NCBI GenBank assembly: GCA_963809815.1
Contig: CAWELM010000011.1
Coordinates: 108,544 to 172,543, forward strand
Direction of reading: 5' to 3'
DNA: 64,000 nucleotides
Source of the DNA: CAVVJA01 sp963809815
GTDB lineage: Bacteria; Actinomycetota; Actinomycetes; Mycobacteriales; Jatrophihabitantaceae
Shown here: in pieces, positions 15,605-24,409 of the stretch
Position numbering within the stretch: position 1 is the stretch's first letter
Layout of the letters: each line of letters starts with the position of its first letter
Program-made: the position numbers and the translations under genes
Notes under the pieces: model-generated
What the model was told of the DNA's origin: nothing
Database searches by the model: none
The model's input: only the letters and a program-made list of their open reading frames with translations

Positions 15605-17599
15605 TTATCCGGCGAGCTCGGCTGGCAGCGGTTCGTCGTGCACGATCACAAGCCTGGAGACCGCTCGGGTGAGCGACACATAAAGCCGGCGTAAGCCGAT
15701 AGGCCGTTCCGGTTCGCCGGCCACGATGGCGGCCGGCTCGAGCAGCACGACAGAGTCGAACTCCAGGCCTTTCGCGCTGGCCGCGGGAACGACAGTGACC
15801 GCCGCGTCGGTGTCGTCGGCCAGCGCCGCGGCCCCTAGACCGGCGCGGTCCAAAGTGCGCTGGACGTCGGCAGCTCGGGCATCTGGGACGATGACGCCGA
15901 CTGATCCCTCGATCAAGGCAAACGCCCGCACCGCGTCGACGAGTTGCCCGATCGGCCGATAGCTCAAGGCATGGTCCCCGGTCCGCACGGAGGTCGCGGG
16001 TGGCACGGCGGCGGCGATATACGGCAGCAGCAGGTTGGCCACCGACAGCACCTCACCCGGCACCCGGTATCCCGCTGTGAGAGGACGCACCCCGGCATCT
16101 GGCTGGCCGAGATGCCGCAGTGTGATCGTCCACGAGCCGGGAGCCCAGGGTGTCGTCGCCTGGGCCAGGTCGCCGAGTACGGTCACGGAACCGAGTGGGC
16201 ACCGGCGGGCGACGGCCCGGCATTGCATCGGCGAAAGGTCCTGCGCCTCGTCAACCACGACGTGGACGTAGCCGGCAATGCCGTCGAGCAACCCGACGAG
16301 CTCGTCGATCAGCACGGTGTCTGCCACGGTCCAGCGCGCCGACCGGACGGAGCGCGGGGCCGATGGCCAGGCGAGGGCGGCGCGCTCGTCGTCGTTCAAG
16401 GTGGTGGCCGAGCAGCGCTGCAGGAGTGCCGGATCGGTATACAACTGTGCGAGCAGGGACGGCGCGTCGAGTGCCGGCCATACGGCGTCCACGAACTCCC
16501 GAACCGCGGGCGATCGGGCGATTCCGGCCGTCTCGGCATCGGTCGGCGCGGCGCCCGCGTCCTCGCGTTGCCGGCGGACATCCTCGGCGAGCTGTTGCCG
16601 CAACCTCTCGCGCGCGGTTGACCAGCGAATGTCGGCCCGGCGCGCGTTGTCGATGTAACGCCGGAGTCGGTGTTCGGCGACGCGGAAACGCCGGGTGCCC
16701 TTGATGATGAGAAGGTCGCCAGTCGGTCGGGCGACGTGACTCAAGACAGCTCGGCGCAGGACGTCCGCCATCCGCGCGTCGCCCTTCAGGGTGGCGACAG
16801 CGGCGGCCTCGGTCGCCCGGACCGGTACGTGGCGTACCAGTTCGTCGACCGTGGTCTGCTCGATGCCTCCCTCGCCGAGGGCCGGCAGGACTTGCGCGAT
16901 GTAGTGCAGGAAGGCGTTGTTGGGTCCGATGACCAGCACGCCGGACCGGCGCAAGCGCTCGGGGTAGGTGTACAGCAGATACGCGGCTCGGTGGAGCCCG
17001 ACTGCGGTCTTGCCGGTGCCGGGCGCTCCCTGGATGCACAGCGACGTGTCGAGATCGGCGCGGACGAGATCGTCTTGGTCGGGCTGGATCGTAGCGACGA
17101 TGTCGCGCATCGGTCCGACGCGTGGGCGCTCGATCTCCTGTCGCAGCAGATCGGATTTCAGGCCTAACGCTTCGCCGCGATCGAGGTGTTCGTCCTCGTA
17201 GGACGTCAGCTCGCCGTTGTGGAAACCGAACCGCCGACGCAACCGCACACCCATCCGGTCGGACGGTGTGGCCCGGTAGAACGCCCGCGCGATGGGAGCG
17301 CGCCAGTCGATCACGACCGGGTCGCCCCGCTGATCCCGGACGTGGCGCCGGCCGATGTGCAAGACCTCGACGCCACCGCGCTCGGCATCCCGGTCGGTAC
17401 GACCGAAGAAGGGCGGTGCGTCGGGGTCGGCAGCCAGAGCGGCAAGGCGTTGCGCGCGCATCCGGCCAAGTCCGTAGCTCGACAGTTCGTCGACGCCGTA
17501 ATCGGCGATTCGGGCCGCCGACTCCTGCATCTCCGCCAGGCACTCGGCCGCGACTTCGAGGTGTTCCCGTTCGGCCAGCAATACCGGATCCGTGCTCAT
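15605..17599 (-). CDS. helD: HelD/HelR-like RNA polymerase-associated ATPase
   Basis: A UvrD/Rep-like superfamily 1 motor, 664 aa. The N-terminal LAEREHLEVAAECLAEMQESA forms the coiled-coil that in HelD enters the RNA polymerase secondary channel; then come Walker A (GAPGTGKTAVGLHRAAYLL, ~207-225), Walker B (VVVDEAQDLSPMQ), motif III-like TVLGDLAQATTPW, and a C-terminal RRLYVSLTRAVSRLVIVHDE. HelD recycles stalled RNA polymerase, and actinobacterial HelR can dislodge rifamycins. The protein is somewhat shorter than usual (about 700-770 aa). ATG 17599 is chosen; a GTG at 17611 is in frame and neither has a strong ribosome site. Confidence 0.87.
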   Translation of the reverse strand: MSTDPVLLAEREHLEVAAECLAEMQESAARIADYGVDELSSYGLGRMRAQRLAALAADPDAPPFFGRTDRDAERGGVEVLHIGRRHVRDQRGDPVVIDWRAPIARAFYRATPSDRMGVRLRRRFGFHNGELTSYEDEHLDRGEALGLKSDLLRQEIERPRVGPMRDIVATIQPDQDDLVRADLDTSLCIQGAPGTGKTAVGLHRAAYLLYTYPERLRRSGVLVIGPNNAFLHYIAQVLPALGEGGIEQTTVDELVRHVPVRATEAAAVATLKGDARMADVLRRAVLSHVARPTGDLLIIKGTRRFRVAEHRLRRYIDNARRADIRWSTARERLRQQLAEDVRRQREDAGAAPTDAETAGIARSPAVREFVDAVWPALDAPSLLAQLYTDPALLQRCSATTLNDDERAALAWPSAPRSVRSARWTVADTVLIDELVGLLDGIAGYVHVVVDEAQDLSPMQCRAVARRCPLGSVTVLGDLAQATTPWAPGSWTITLRHLGQPDAGVRPLTAGYRVPGEVLSVANLLLPYIAAAVPPATSVRTGDHALSYRPIGQLVDAVRAFALIEGSVGVIVPDARAADVQRTLDRAGLGAAALADDTDAAVTVVPAASAKGLEFDSVVLLEPAAIVAGEPERPIGLRRLYVSLTRAVSRLVIVHDEPLPAELAG

Positions 17600-17825
17600 C
17601 GGACCACCCACGCTACGGGAAGGGGCAAGTGAATTGCGTCCCAGCGATCGGCGGTTGTCGCGGCGCGATTGACTTGATTTGCAGCGTATGGCGCGGTCCG
17701 TAGCGTTTCTCTATCGAGTAGGCCTCGCCGAACTCACCAAGGTGGCCGAAGGAGTGACGGTGGCATCCGACCTGCACGGCGGCGGGCAGTCGCGTCGCTG
17801 ACTTGGAGGTGTCAAGCTCTGCAGC

Positions 17826-20504
17826 GTGACACGTGGCGACGATTCCGCCGGCCCAGGAGCGGTACCCCGCAGCGCCGAGCACGCCCGCCTCGCCGAGTCC
17901 CGAGCTGCGAACGCACCATGGCGAACCTGGGGCCCGTACCTCTCAGGACGCCAGTGGGGCACCGTCCGCGAGGACTACTCAGCCTCCGGTGACGCGTGGA
18001 CTTATCTGCCGTTCGAGCAAGCCCACGCCCGCGCATATCGGTGGGGCGAAGACGGCCTCGGTGGGATCTGCGATCTCTATGGGTTCCTCAACTTCTCCGT
18101 CGCGCTGTGGAACGGGCGCGATCCCATCCTGAAGGAACGGTTGTTCGGTCTGACTAATGGGCAAGGCAATCACGGAGAGGACGTCAAGGAGTACTGGTGG
18201 CCCCTGGATGCCACGCCCACTCACTCGTGGATGCGATGGCTGTACCGGTATCCGCAGTCCGAGTATCCGTACGCTCGGCTGGGCGAGGAGAACGCCAGAC
18301 GTGGTCTCGGTGACCGGGAGTACGAGCTGGCGGACACCGGGGTCCTCGACGAGAGCCGGTTCTTCGATGTTGTGGTCACCTACGCCAAGGCCGCGCCTGA
18401 TGACGTCTGCATCGTCATAGAGGTCACCAACCATGGCCCGGAAGCGGCCGCGCTGGATCTGCTGCCTCAGCTCTGGTTCCGCAACACCTGGACATGGGGC
18501 CGAGACGATCGCAAGCCGGCGTTGCGCCGACTCGATCCGAAGACGGTGGGCGCCGTTGGCGTCGAAGCGGTCGAGGCAGTGCATGGGTACCTCGGCCGGT
18601 ATGTACTTGTGGCTGAAGGGTTCTCGCAGGTTCTGATCTGCGAGAACGAGACCAACACAGTCGCCCTGTTCGGCACGCCGAACAATGCGACCACGCTCAC
18701 CAAGGACGGAATCAACAACCGCGTCGTGCATGGGGATTCCTCAGCGGTGCGAGTCAGCGGTTCCGGCACCAAGGCGGCGTTCTGGTATCACTACGACGCC
18801 GTCGCGCCCGGTGCCACGGTCGCGGTCCGGCTGCGGTTGTCCCGCAGTGCGCCCGAAGGCGACATGTTCGACGAGAGCTACGACGCGGTCCTCGAGGATC
18901 GGCGCGATGAGGCCGACGAGTTCTACCAGAGCGTATTTCCGGACCGGTTGTCCGAGGAGGAGCGCTTCATCGCCCGCCGGGCCTTCGCGGGCCTCCTGTG
19001 GGGCAAACAGCTCTATCGGTTCAACGTCCGAGAATGGCTCGAGGGAGATCCGAACGAGCCGAGGCCGCCTCCGGAGCGATGGGCCGGCCGCAATGCCGCC
19101 TGGCAGCACTTAGCCCTTGCTGACGTCATGTCCATGCCGGACGAGTGGGAATACCCGTGGTTCGCGTCCTGGGATCTGGCTTTCCACTGCGTGGCGCTTG
19201 CCCACATCGATCCCGAGTTCGCCAAGGAACAACTCGTCCTGCTCGGTCGAGAGTGGGCGATGCACCCAGACGGTCAGCTGCCCGCATACGAATGGGCATT
19301 TGGCGACGTCAACCCACCGGTGCATGCCTGGGCGGCCTGGCAGGTCTATGTGATCGATGGCAGTCGCGATCGGGAATTCCTGATCCGCGTGTGTACGAAG
19401 CTGCTGCTGAATTTCAGCTGGTGGGTCAACCGCAAGGACGCGGATGGATCCAATCTGTTCGAGGGTGGATTCCTCGGGATGGACAATATTGGTTTCTTCG
19501 ACCGCTCTGCGCCGCCACCACCCGGATATCGGCTCGAGCAGTCTGACGCGACCAGCTGGATGGCGTTCTTCTGCCTGGCGCTGCTGCGCATGTCAGCCGA
19601 GCTCGCCCAGCTGGTCCCGGCCTGGGATGACATCACTACCAAGTTCTTGGAGCACTTCTTGTCCATCGCCCAGGCGGTGCAACGCTTCGGCTCACAGAAC
19701 GCCAGCCTGTGGGATGACGACGACGGCTTCTTCTACGATGTGCTCGTACGACCCGACGGGAGCTACCAACCGTTGCGGGTGCGCTCCCTGGTCGGGTTGT
19801 TGCCGCTGCTCGCCGTTGCCGCCCCGCCCCAGGAGCTACTCGACGAGCTGCCGGATTTCGCGGCCCGGCTGGCGTGGTTGACCAAGCGCCGGCCAGATCT
19901 CCTCGGTGGGCTGGTGCGCCGATCCGGCCCAGACGACCGGAATCTGCTGCTGTCGCTCGTCGATCAAGTCCGCATGGCGCGGATCCTGTCACGCCTGTTC
20001 GATGAGGAGGAGTTCTTATCTCCGTTCGGCGTCCGGTCGTTGTCGGCGGCCTACCGCGACGGGTATACGACTGCCGTCGACGGCGCCTCCATGACTATCG
20101 ACTACGAACCCGGCGAGTCACGGAGCGGCCTGTTCGGTGGCAATTCCAACTGGCGGGGGCCGATCTGGATGCCGGTGAACGTGCTGCTTGCCGATGCTCT
20201 CCGTATTTACGGGCACTACCTGGGTGACGAGATTCGAGTAGAGGTGCCGACCGGCTCGGGCACCTCGATGACACTGGTCGACGCCGCCGACGAGATCGAT
20301 CGTCGCCTGATCGCCTTATTCCGCCGGGGCCCGTCCGGTCGACGGCCGTCGGACGGGAACAGAATCGAGGCCTCCGACAGTCCGTTGTGGAACTCGCAGG
20401 TAACGTTCAGCGAGTACTTCCACGGCGATACCGGAGAAGGTCTCGGCGCAAGCCACCAGACCGGCTGGACGGCGCTGATCGCCCACGTCCTCTGCCGCCC
20501 GTGA
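17826..20504 (+). CDS. GH63-like (alpha/alpha)6 glycoside hydrolase
   Basis: An 892-aa cytoplasmic protein of the MGH1/GH63-like clan with an N-terminal beta-sandwich (residues ~1-370) and a C-terminal (alpha/alpha)6 barrel. Key segments are WEYPWFASWDLAFHCVALAH, ANEWAFGDVNPPVHAWA-type sequence (here PAYEWAFGDVNPPVHAWA) and SNWRGPIWMPVNVLLADALR, typical of bacterial relatives of glucosidase I and mannosylglycerate/glucosylglycerate hydrolases. There is no signal peptide, so the substrate is intracellular, perhaps a compatible-solute glucoside or glycogen-derived sugar. The GTG at 17826 is chosen. The stop overlaps the start of the kinase gene, implying linked function. Confidence 0.85.
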   Translation: MTRGDDSAGPGAVPRSAEHARLAESRAANAPWRTWGPYLSGRQWGTVREDYSASGDAWTYLPFEQAHARAYRWGEDGLGGICDLYGFLNFSVALWNGRDPILKERLFGLTNGQGNHGEDVKEYWWPLDATPTHSWMRWLYRYPQSEYPYARLGEENARRGLGDREYELADTGVLDESRFFDVVVTYAKAAPDDVCIVIEVTNHGPEAAALDLLPQLWFRNTWTWGRDDRKPALRRLDPKTVGAVGVEAVEAVHGYLGRYVLVAEGFSQVLICENETNTVALFGTPNNATTLTKDGINNRVVHGDSSAVRVSGSGTKAAFWYHYDAVAPGATVAVRLRLSRSAPEGDMFDESYDAVLEDRRDEADEFYQSVFPDRLSEEERFIARRAFAGLLWGKQLYRFNVREWLEGDPNEPRPPPERWAGRNAAWQHLALADVMSMPDEWEYPWFASWDLAFHCVALAHIDPEFAKEQLVLLGREWAMHPDGQLPAYEWAFGDVNPPVHAWAAWQVYVIDGSRDREFLIRVCTKLLLNFSWWVNRKDADGSNLFEGGFLGMDNIGFFDRSAPPPPGYRLEQSDATSWMAFFCLALLRMSAELAQLVPAWDDITTKFLEHFLSIAQAVQRFGSQNASLWDDDDGFFYDVLVRPDGSYQPLRVRSLVGLLPLLAVAAPPQELLDELPDFAARLAWLTKRRPDLLGGLVRRSGPDDRNLLLSLVDQVRMARILSRLFDEEEFLSPFGVRSLSAAYRDGYTTAVDGASMTIDYEPGESRSGLFGGNSNWRGPIWMPVNVLLADALRIYGHYLGDEIRVEVPTGSGTSMTLVDAADEIDRRLIALFRRGPSGRRPSDGNRIEASDSPLWNSQVTFSEYFHGDTGEGLGASHQTGWTALIAHVLCRP

Positions 20505-21112
20505 GTGAAATCGATGATCCGCTTCTCGCCCGAGCTCGCCGACTCGTGGTGCCTGGCCAGCGCCGGCTGCTGGGGATCACCGGTCCGCCGGCGGCTGGCA
20601 AGTCAACCGTGGCATCCGCATTGGTAGCGGCGCTGTACCCCGACGCGATTCTCGTACCGATGGATGGCTTCCACTTGGCGCAGCGCGAGCTCGCGCGGTT
20701 GGGACGAACGGAGCGCAAGGGAGCGCCCGACACCTTCGATGGCGCGGGATTCCTAGCTCTCATGCGTCGGCTCACCGCGGCGACCGAACCCGTCGTCTAC
20801 GCGCCGGAGTTTCGTCGGGAGATTGAGGAGCCGATCGCCGGGGCGATCGCGGTGCCGCGCGAGGTGCCGCTGGTCGTAGTTGAGGGCAATTACTTGCTCC
20901 TCGATGAACCGCCCTGGCGGGATCTCGCGCCGCTTCTTGCCGAAACGTGGTACCTCGATCCGGACGAGGCGACCAGAATCGCGCGGCTCGTCGCCCGGCA
21001 CATGGCGTTTGGGCGCGACGAGGCGCAAGCGATCGGTCGGGCGTTGGGTAGCGACCAGCGCAACGCGGAAATCATCCTCGCTACCCGAGCAAAGGCCACG
21101 GTCATCGTTTAG
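20501..21112 (+). CDS. P-loop nucleoside/sugar kinase-like protein (uridine kinase superfamily)
   Basis: A 203-aa kinase of the phosphoribulokinase/uridine kinase superfamily, close to the YggC/fructose-locus group. The P-loop GPPAAGKST is at residues 28-36; Walker B/substrate residues are in ILVPMDGFHLAQREL; a second acidic site follows VVEGNYLLLDEPPW; and the lid contains RHMAFGRDEAQA. The GTG at 20501 overlaps the TGA of the glycosidase (GTGA), so the kinase is translated by coupling. It may phosphorylate the sugar or glycerate released by the hydrolase; this is inference. Confidence 0.85.
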   Translation: MSEIDDPLLARARRLVVPGQRRLLGITGPPAAGKSTVASALVAALYPDAILVPMDGFHLAQRELARLGRTERKGAPDTFDGAGFLALMRRLTAATEPVVYAPEFRREIEEPIAGAIAVPREVPLVVVEGNYLLLDEPPWRDLAPLLAETWYLDPDEATRIARLVARHMAFGRDEAQAIGRALGSDQRNAEIILATRAKATVIV

Positions 21113-21138
21113 CTTCCCTCGCGGGACATTGGCCGCCG

Positions 21139-21470
21139 CTAACCCCTGGGGTACACCAAAGCCTTGCTGTGGTCGCTGGTGCAGTGCAGCGTCATCTTGA
21201 ACGAGTTGTCACTGAATGACCAGTTCATAGCCGAATTGGCGAGGGGACCTTCTTGCGGGCCGGTAAGGCCAACGCCTGCCTTCTCGTTGCCAGTTGGCAC
21301 AAAGATGACGCTGTCGACGGCGGCGTCGAGCCCAGGCTTGTACTGCGAGAACTCCACGCCGGGGGTGAGGCGGACCCGGTGTTGGTGTTGTATTGCTGCT
21401 TGAGAATGAACGGGTTTCGGCTGATCCGGCTTGACGATAAAGCTGACTGCTGCCTGGATCAGGAGGCCTG
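21139..21470 (-). pseudogene. Orphan C-terminal coding fragment
   Basis: The minus strand here has an open frame ending in TAG at 21139 with natural-looking sequence (VDSVIFVPTGNEKAGVGL, NWSFSDNSFKMTLHCTSDHS) of lower GC content than its neighbours. No start codon with a ribosome site is present: the only in-frame GTG would give 72 aa and has none, and upstream the frame runs into the 3' end of tldE. The simplest reading is the remnant of a gene whose 5' part was lost. Family not recognised. Apart from this, 21113-21458 holds no gene. Confidence 0.35.
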
Positions 21471-22844
21471 GCTCACGGTCGACATGTTGAAGTCGGGAAC
21501 TCGTACGGGGGGCATGGCGGCTCGGGTGAAGTAGTCCGCCCATTCTCGCGGCAGCGTCGGCACCGTGCGTCCGATCTCGGTGATGCGACCGAGCAGGGTC
21601 ACCGGCGACTCGTTGAAGCGGAAGTTGTTCACGGCCCCTAGGATCGTGCCGTTTTCCACGAGATACACGCCGTCCCGGGTCAGCCCCGTGAGCAGCAAGG
21701 TCTGCGGGTCGACCTCGCGGATGTACCACAGTGACGTGAGCAGCAGCCCGCGCTCAGTGTTCGCGATCATGTCGTCCAGGCTTGCCGTGCCGGCTCCGTC
21801 CAGAATGAGGTTGTCGACGAACAGACGAGACGGCGCGCCGGTTCGCGCGGCCCAGGACCGGGTCCGGATGAGCTCGGACAACTCGCCGTTGGTGATCCAG
21901 GAGCAGGCTTCCACGGGCGCCCCGTTGTCGAATACCGACTGGAGGCCGGCCGCCGACGCGGTGGCGACCTCGAACGGCGCACAGCTGAGACCAGGCTCAT
22001 CCGGGTCGGAACGCAAAGTCAGTGGAAGCTCGCTCAGTCGCTCGCCGATCCGGGTATTGCCGCCACTGCGGGCGTAGACACTGCGGCCCTCCTCGGCGTC
22101 ACGGGCTGACGCCGTCCAGTAGGCATCCAGCATGAGATCCGCCACCGCCGTGGGTGGGAGGATCGTCTCGTACCGACCAGGGGGCAACTCATGCGTAGTG
22201 GCGGCCCAGTCAAGCCGGGTGTTCAACCTCTCCGTCAACGCACCGATGTCCACGTCAGTGAAATCGCGAGTATGCACACCGTTCCACGCGGAGCGGCGGT
22301 AATCGGCGGACTTGGCGTTGAGTTCCACCCGTCCCGTGGGCTGATCAAATCGACGACGTAGACCAGTTGAAGATGCCACGAACGTGGACGTCAGCGAGTG
22401 CTCGGCGAAGCCGAACAGCAAGCGATCGCGCCGGCTCGACACCGCGAAGGCCGCACCAAGGCCGTCCGCGAAGCGCTCGAACACCGCGACGCTCGTCCGG
22501 GCGGGATCAGCCGACCAGTCGTCGTCGGTCTCATACGGCTGGACGAGCGGCGCAGCGTCGTCGGCGGGTCCGGCCTTACGGGCCGCCAGTTCGCTCGCCA
22601 TGACCAGATCGGGCACTTCGGCAGCGGACGTCACCGAGCGGGTAACCACGCCGGCGCTCGGTCCGGCTGCTCCGTCGAGGATAGAGATGACTGTGACCGA
22701 CCGCGACGCCATTTGGCCGTTGGTCGTGAGGTTGTTCGCCGCCCACCGCAGGTTGGTCTCGGTGTGCTCGCTGCCGACGACGATGCAGCCGTCGGCGCTC
22801 GAGTGGGTGAGCACCCGCTCGACGAGGTTCTGCATCGGGATCAT
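21459..22844 (-). CDS. tldE: TldE/PmbA family metallopeptidase subunit
   Basis: A 461-aa TldE-type subunit of the TldD/TldE heterodimeric protease, which degrades unfolded or modified peptides and matures some peptide antibiotics in other bacteria. TldE itself lacks the zinc motif and shapes the proteolytic chamber. Typical C-terminal segments are SRLFVDNLILDGAGTASLDDMI and LTGLTRDGVYLVENGTILGAVNNFRFNESP. The ATG at 22844 overlaps the TGA of tldD (ATGA), consistent with coupled synthesis of the dimer. No RiPP precursor or cyclase gene is visible nearby, so a housekeeping proteolytic role is more likely. Confidence 0.92.
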   Translation of the reverse strand: MIPMQNLVERVLTHSSADGCIVVGSEHTETNLRWAANNLTTNGQMASRSVTVISILDGAAGPSAGVVTRSVTSAAEVPDLVMASELAARKAGPADDAAPLVQPYETDDDWSADPARTSVAVFERFADGLGAAFAVSSRRDRLLFGFAEHSLTSTFVASSTGLRRRFDQPTGRVELNAKSADYRRSAWNGVHTRDFTDVDIGALTERLNTRLDWAATTHELPPGRYETILPPTAVADLMLDAYWTASARDAEEGRSVYARSGGNTRIGERLSELPLTLRSDPDEPGLSCAPFEVATASAAGLQSVFDNGAPVEACSWITNGELSELIRTRSWAARTGAPSRLFVDNLILDGAGTASLDDMIANTERGLLLTSLWYIREVDPQTLLLTGLTRDGVYLVENGTILGAVNNFRFNESPVTLLGRITEIGRTVPTLPREWADYFTRAAMPPVRVPDFNMSTVSQAS

Positions 22845-24346
22845 CGGCCACCTTCCGCCACTGTGGAAAGGACGTTGACGCCGCGGAATAACGCGCTCGG
22901 ACAGCCGTGCGAGACGGCGGCGACCTGGCCTGGCTGCCCTTTGCCACAGTTGAATGCGCCGCCGAGGACATAGGTTTCGGGCCCGCCGACCGCTTCCATG
23001 GCTCCCCAGAAGTCCGTCGTCGTCGCTTGATATGCGACATCCCGGAGCTGTCCGGCCAGCCGGCCGTTCTCGATGCGGAAGAACTGCTGCCCGGTGAATT
23101 GGAAGTTGTACCGCTGCATGTCGATCGACCACGACCGGTCGCCGAGGACGTAGATGCCACGCTCGACGCGGCTGATCAGGTCTGCGGTCGTAGGACCAGC
23201 CGGGGCGGCCTGAAGAGACACATTGGCCATACGCTGCAGGGGAATGTGCCCGGGCGAGTCGGCGAACGCGCACCCGTTGGATCGGCCCATGCCGTTCGCC
23301 CAGGCCATGTGGCGGTTGAGCTGATACCCGACGAGAATCCCGTCACGCACGATGTCGAACTGCTGGGTGGCGACCCCCTCGTCGTCATAGCCGATCGTGG
23401 CGAGCCCATAGTCGACCACCCGGTCACCCGTGACGTTCATGATCGGGCTGCCATAGCGCAGGGAGCCGAGCTGGTCCGGCGTTGCGAAGCTGGTACCGGC
23501 ATACGCCGCCTCGTAGCCGAGGGCGCGGTCGAGCTCGGTCGCGTGTCCGATCGACTCATGGATCGTGAGCCACAGGTTGGACGGATCGATCACCAGGTCG
23601 TAGCGGCCGGCCTCGACGCTTGGCGCCTTCACGTGTTCGGCCAGCAGCCCGGGCAGCTCATCGATCTCGCGATCGAAATCCCAGCCCGTGCCAGTCAGGA
23701 ATTCCCAACCGCGCCCGACCGGCGGGGCGAGGGTGCGCATGGAGAAGAACGTTCCGGCGGCCTGGTCGACGTGCACCGCGGTGAACTGGGCTTGCAGCCG
23801 GACGCGTTGCTGCGTGGTCGAGGTGCCTGCGGTATCGGCGTAGAACTTGTTCTCCCGGACGTACGTGAGGTGCGCGTCGACGTGATCGACGCCATCCGCG
23901 CAGAGCAATCGATCGGAGAGCTCGGCCAGCCGGCCAATGCGCTCGTCCTCCGGGACATCGAACGGATCGACATCGTAGGCCGAGATCCACGACGCCCCGG
24001 CATACACCGGTTCATCGGCGAGGACGACGGGATCGGAACTGAGGACCCGGCTCACCTGGGCCGCGGCGATCGCCTGCTCGGACAGCGTGGCCGCAGCCTC
24101 GGGCGTGCGGTCTACCCCACTGGCAAAGCCCCACGCACCATCGTGCACGACCCGCACGGCAATGCCGAGGTCCTCGGTATCGGCCGAGGTATCCAGTTGC
24201 CCGTCCCGAAGCCGGAGCGTACCTACCCGGATCCGTTCGAGCCGGAAATCAGCGTGCTCGGCTCCGCGTTGCCGGGCGCTTCCGAGGGCGGCGTCGGCGA
24301 GGCGCTCAGGCGCCAGGTCCGTGAAGGCAGAGTCAATCTGCGGCAT
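22841..24346 (-). CDS. tldD: TldD family zinc metallopeptidase
   Basis: The catalytic subunit of the TldD/TldE protease, 501 aa. The zinc site HESIGHATELD (HExxxH) is at about residues 264-274; a third ligand Cys is expected in the C-terminal GGAFNCGKGQPGQVAAVSHGCP region. The N-terminal half carries ERIRVGTLRLRDGQLD and GIAVRVVHDGAWGFASG, which bind the peptide backbone. The ATG at 24346 begins the operon tldD-tldE. The gene is separated by 63 bp from the lipoprotein peptidase gene on the same strand, so read-through from that gene is possible. Confidence 0.93.
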   Translation of the reverse strand: MPQIDSAFTDLAPERLADAALGSARQRGAEHADFRLERIRVGTLRLRDGQLDTSADTEDLGIAVRVVHDGAWGFASGVDRTPEAAATLSEQAIAAAQVSRVLSSDPVVLADEPVYAGASWISAYDVDPFDVPEDERIGRLAELSDRLLCADGVDHVDAHLTYVRENKFYADTAGTSTTQQRVRLQAQFTAVHVDQAAGTFFSMRTLAPPVGRGWEFLTGTGWDFDREIDELPGLLAEHVKAPSVEAGRYDLVIDPSNLWLTIHESIGHATELDRALGYEAAYAGTSFATPDQLGSLRYGSPIMNVTGDRVVDYGLATIGYDDEGVATQQFDIVRDGILVGYQLNRHMAWANGMGRSNGCAFADSPGHIPLQRMANVSLQAAPAGPTTADLISRVERGIYVLGDRSWSIDMQRYNFQFTGQQFFRIENGRLAGQLRDVAYQATTTDFWGAMEAVGGPETYVLGGAFNCGKGQPGQVAAVSHGCPSALFRGVNVLSTVAEGGR

Positions 24347-24409
24347 TCACCGCACACTAGTAACCCTCGCTGACAGCTCGCATCGGGGATTCCCGGACCG
24401 CTCGCGTAA

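Noticed and set aside
17612..17650. Possible rifamycin-associated element upstream of helD (GGGGCAAGTGAATTGCGTCCC)
   Set aside because: It shares only a GCAA/TTGC core; arms do not match the 19-bp RAE palindrome I remember, so no claim of rifamycin control is made.
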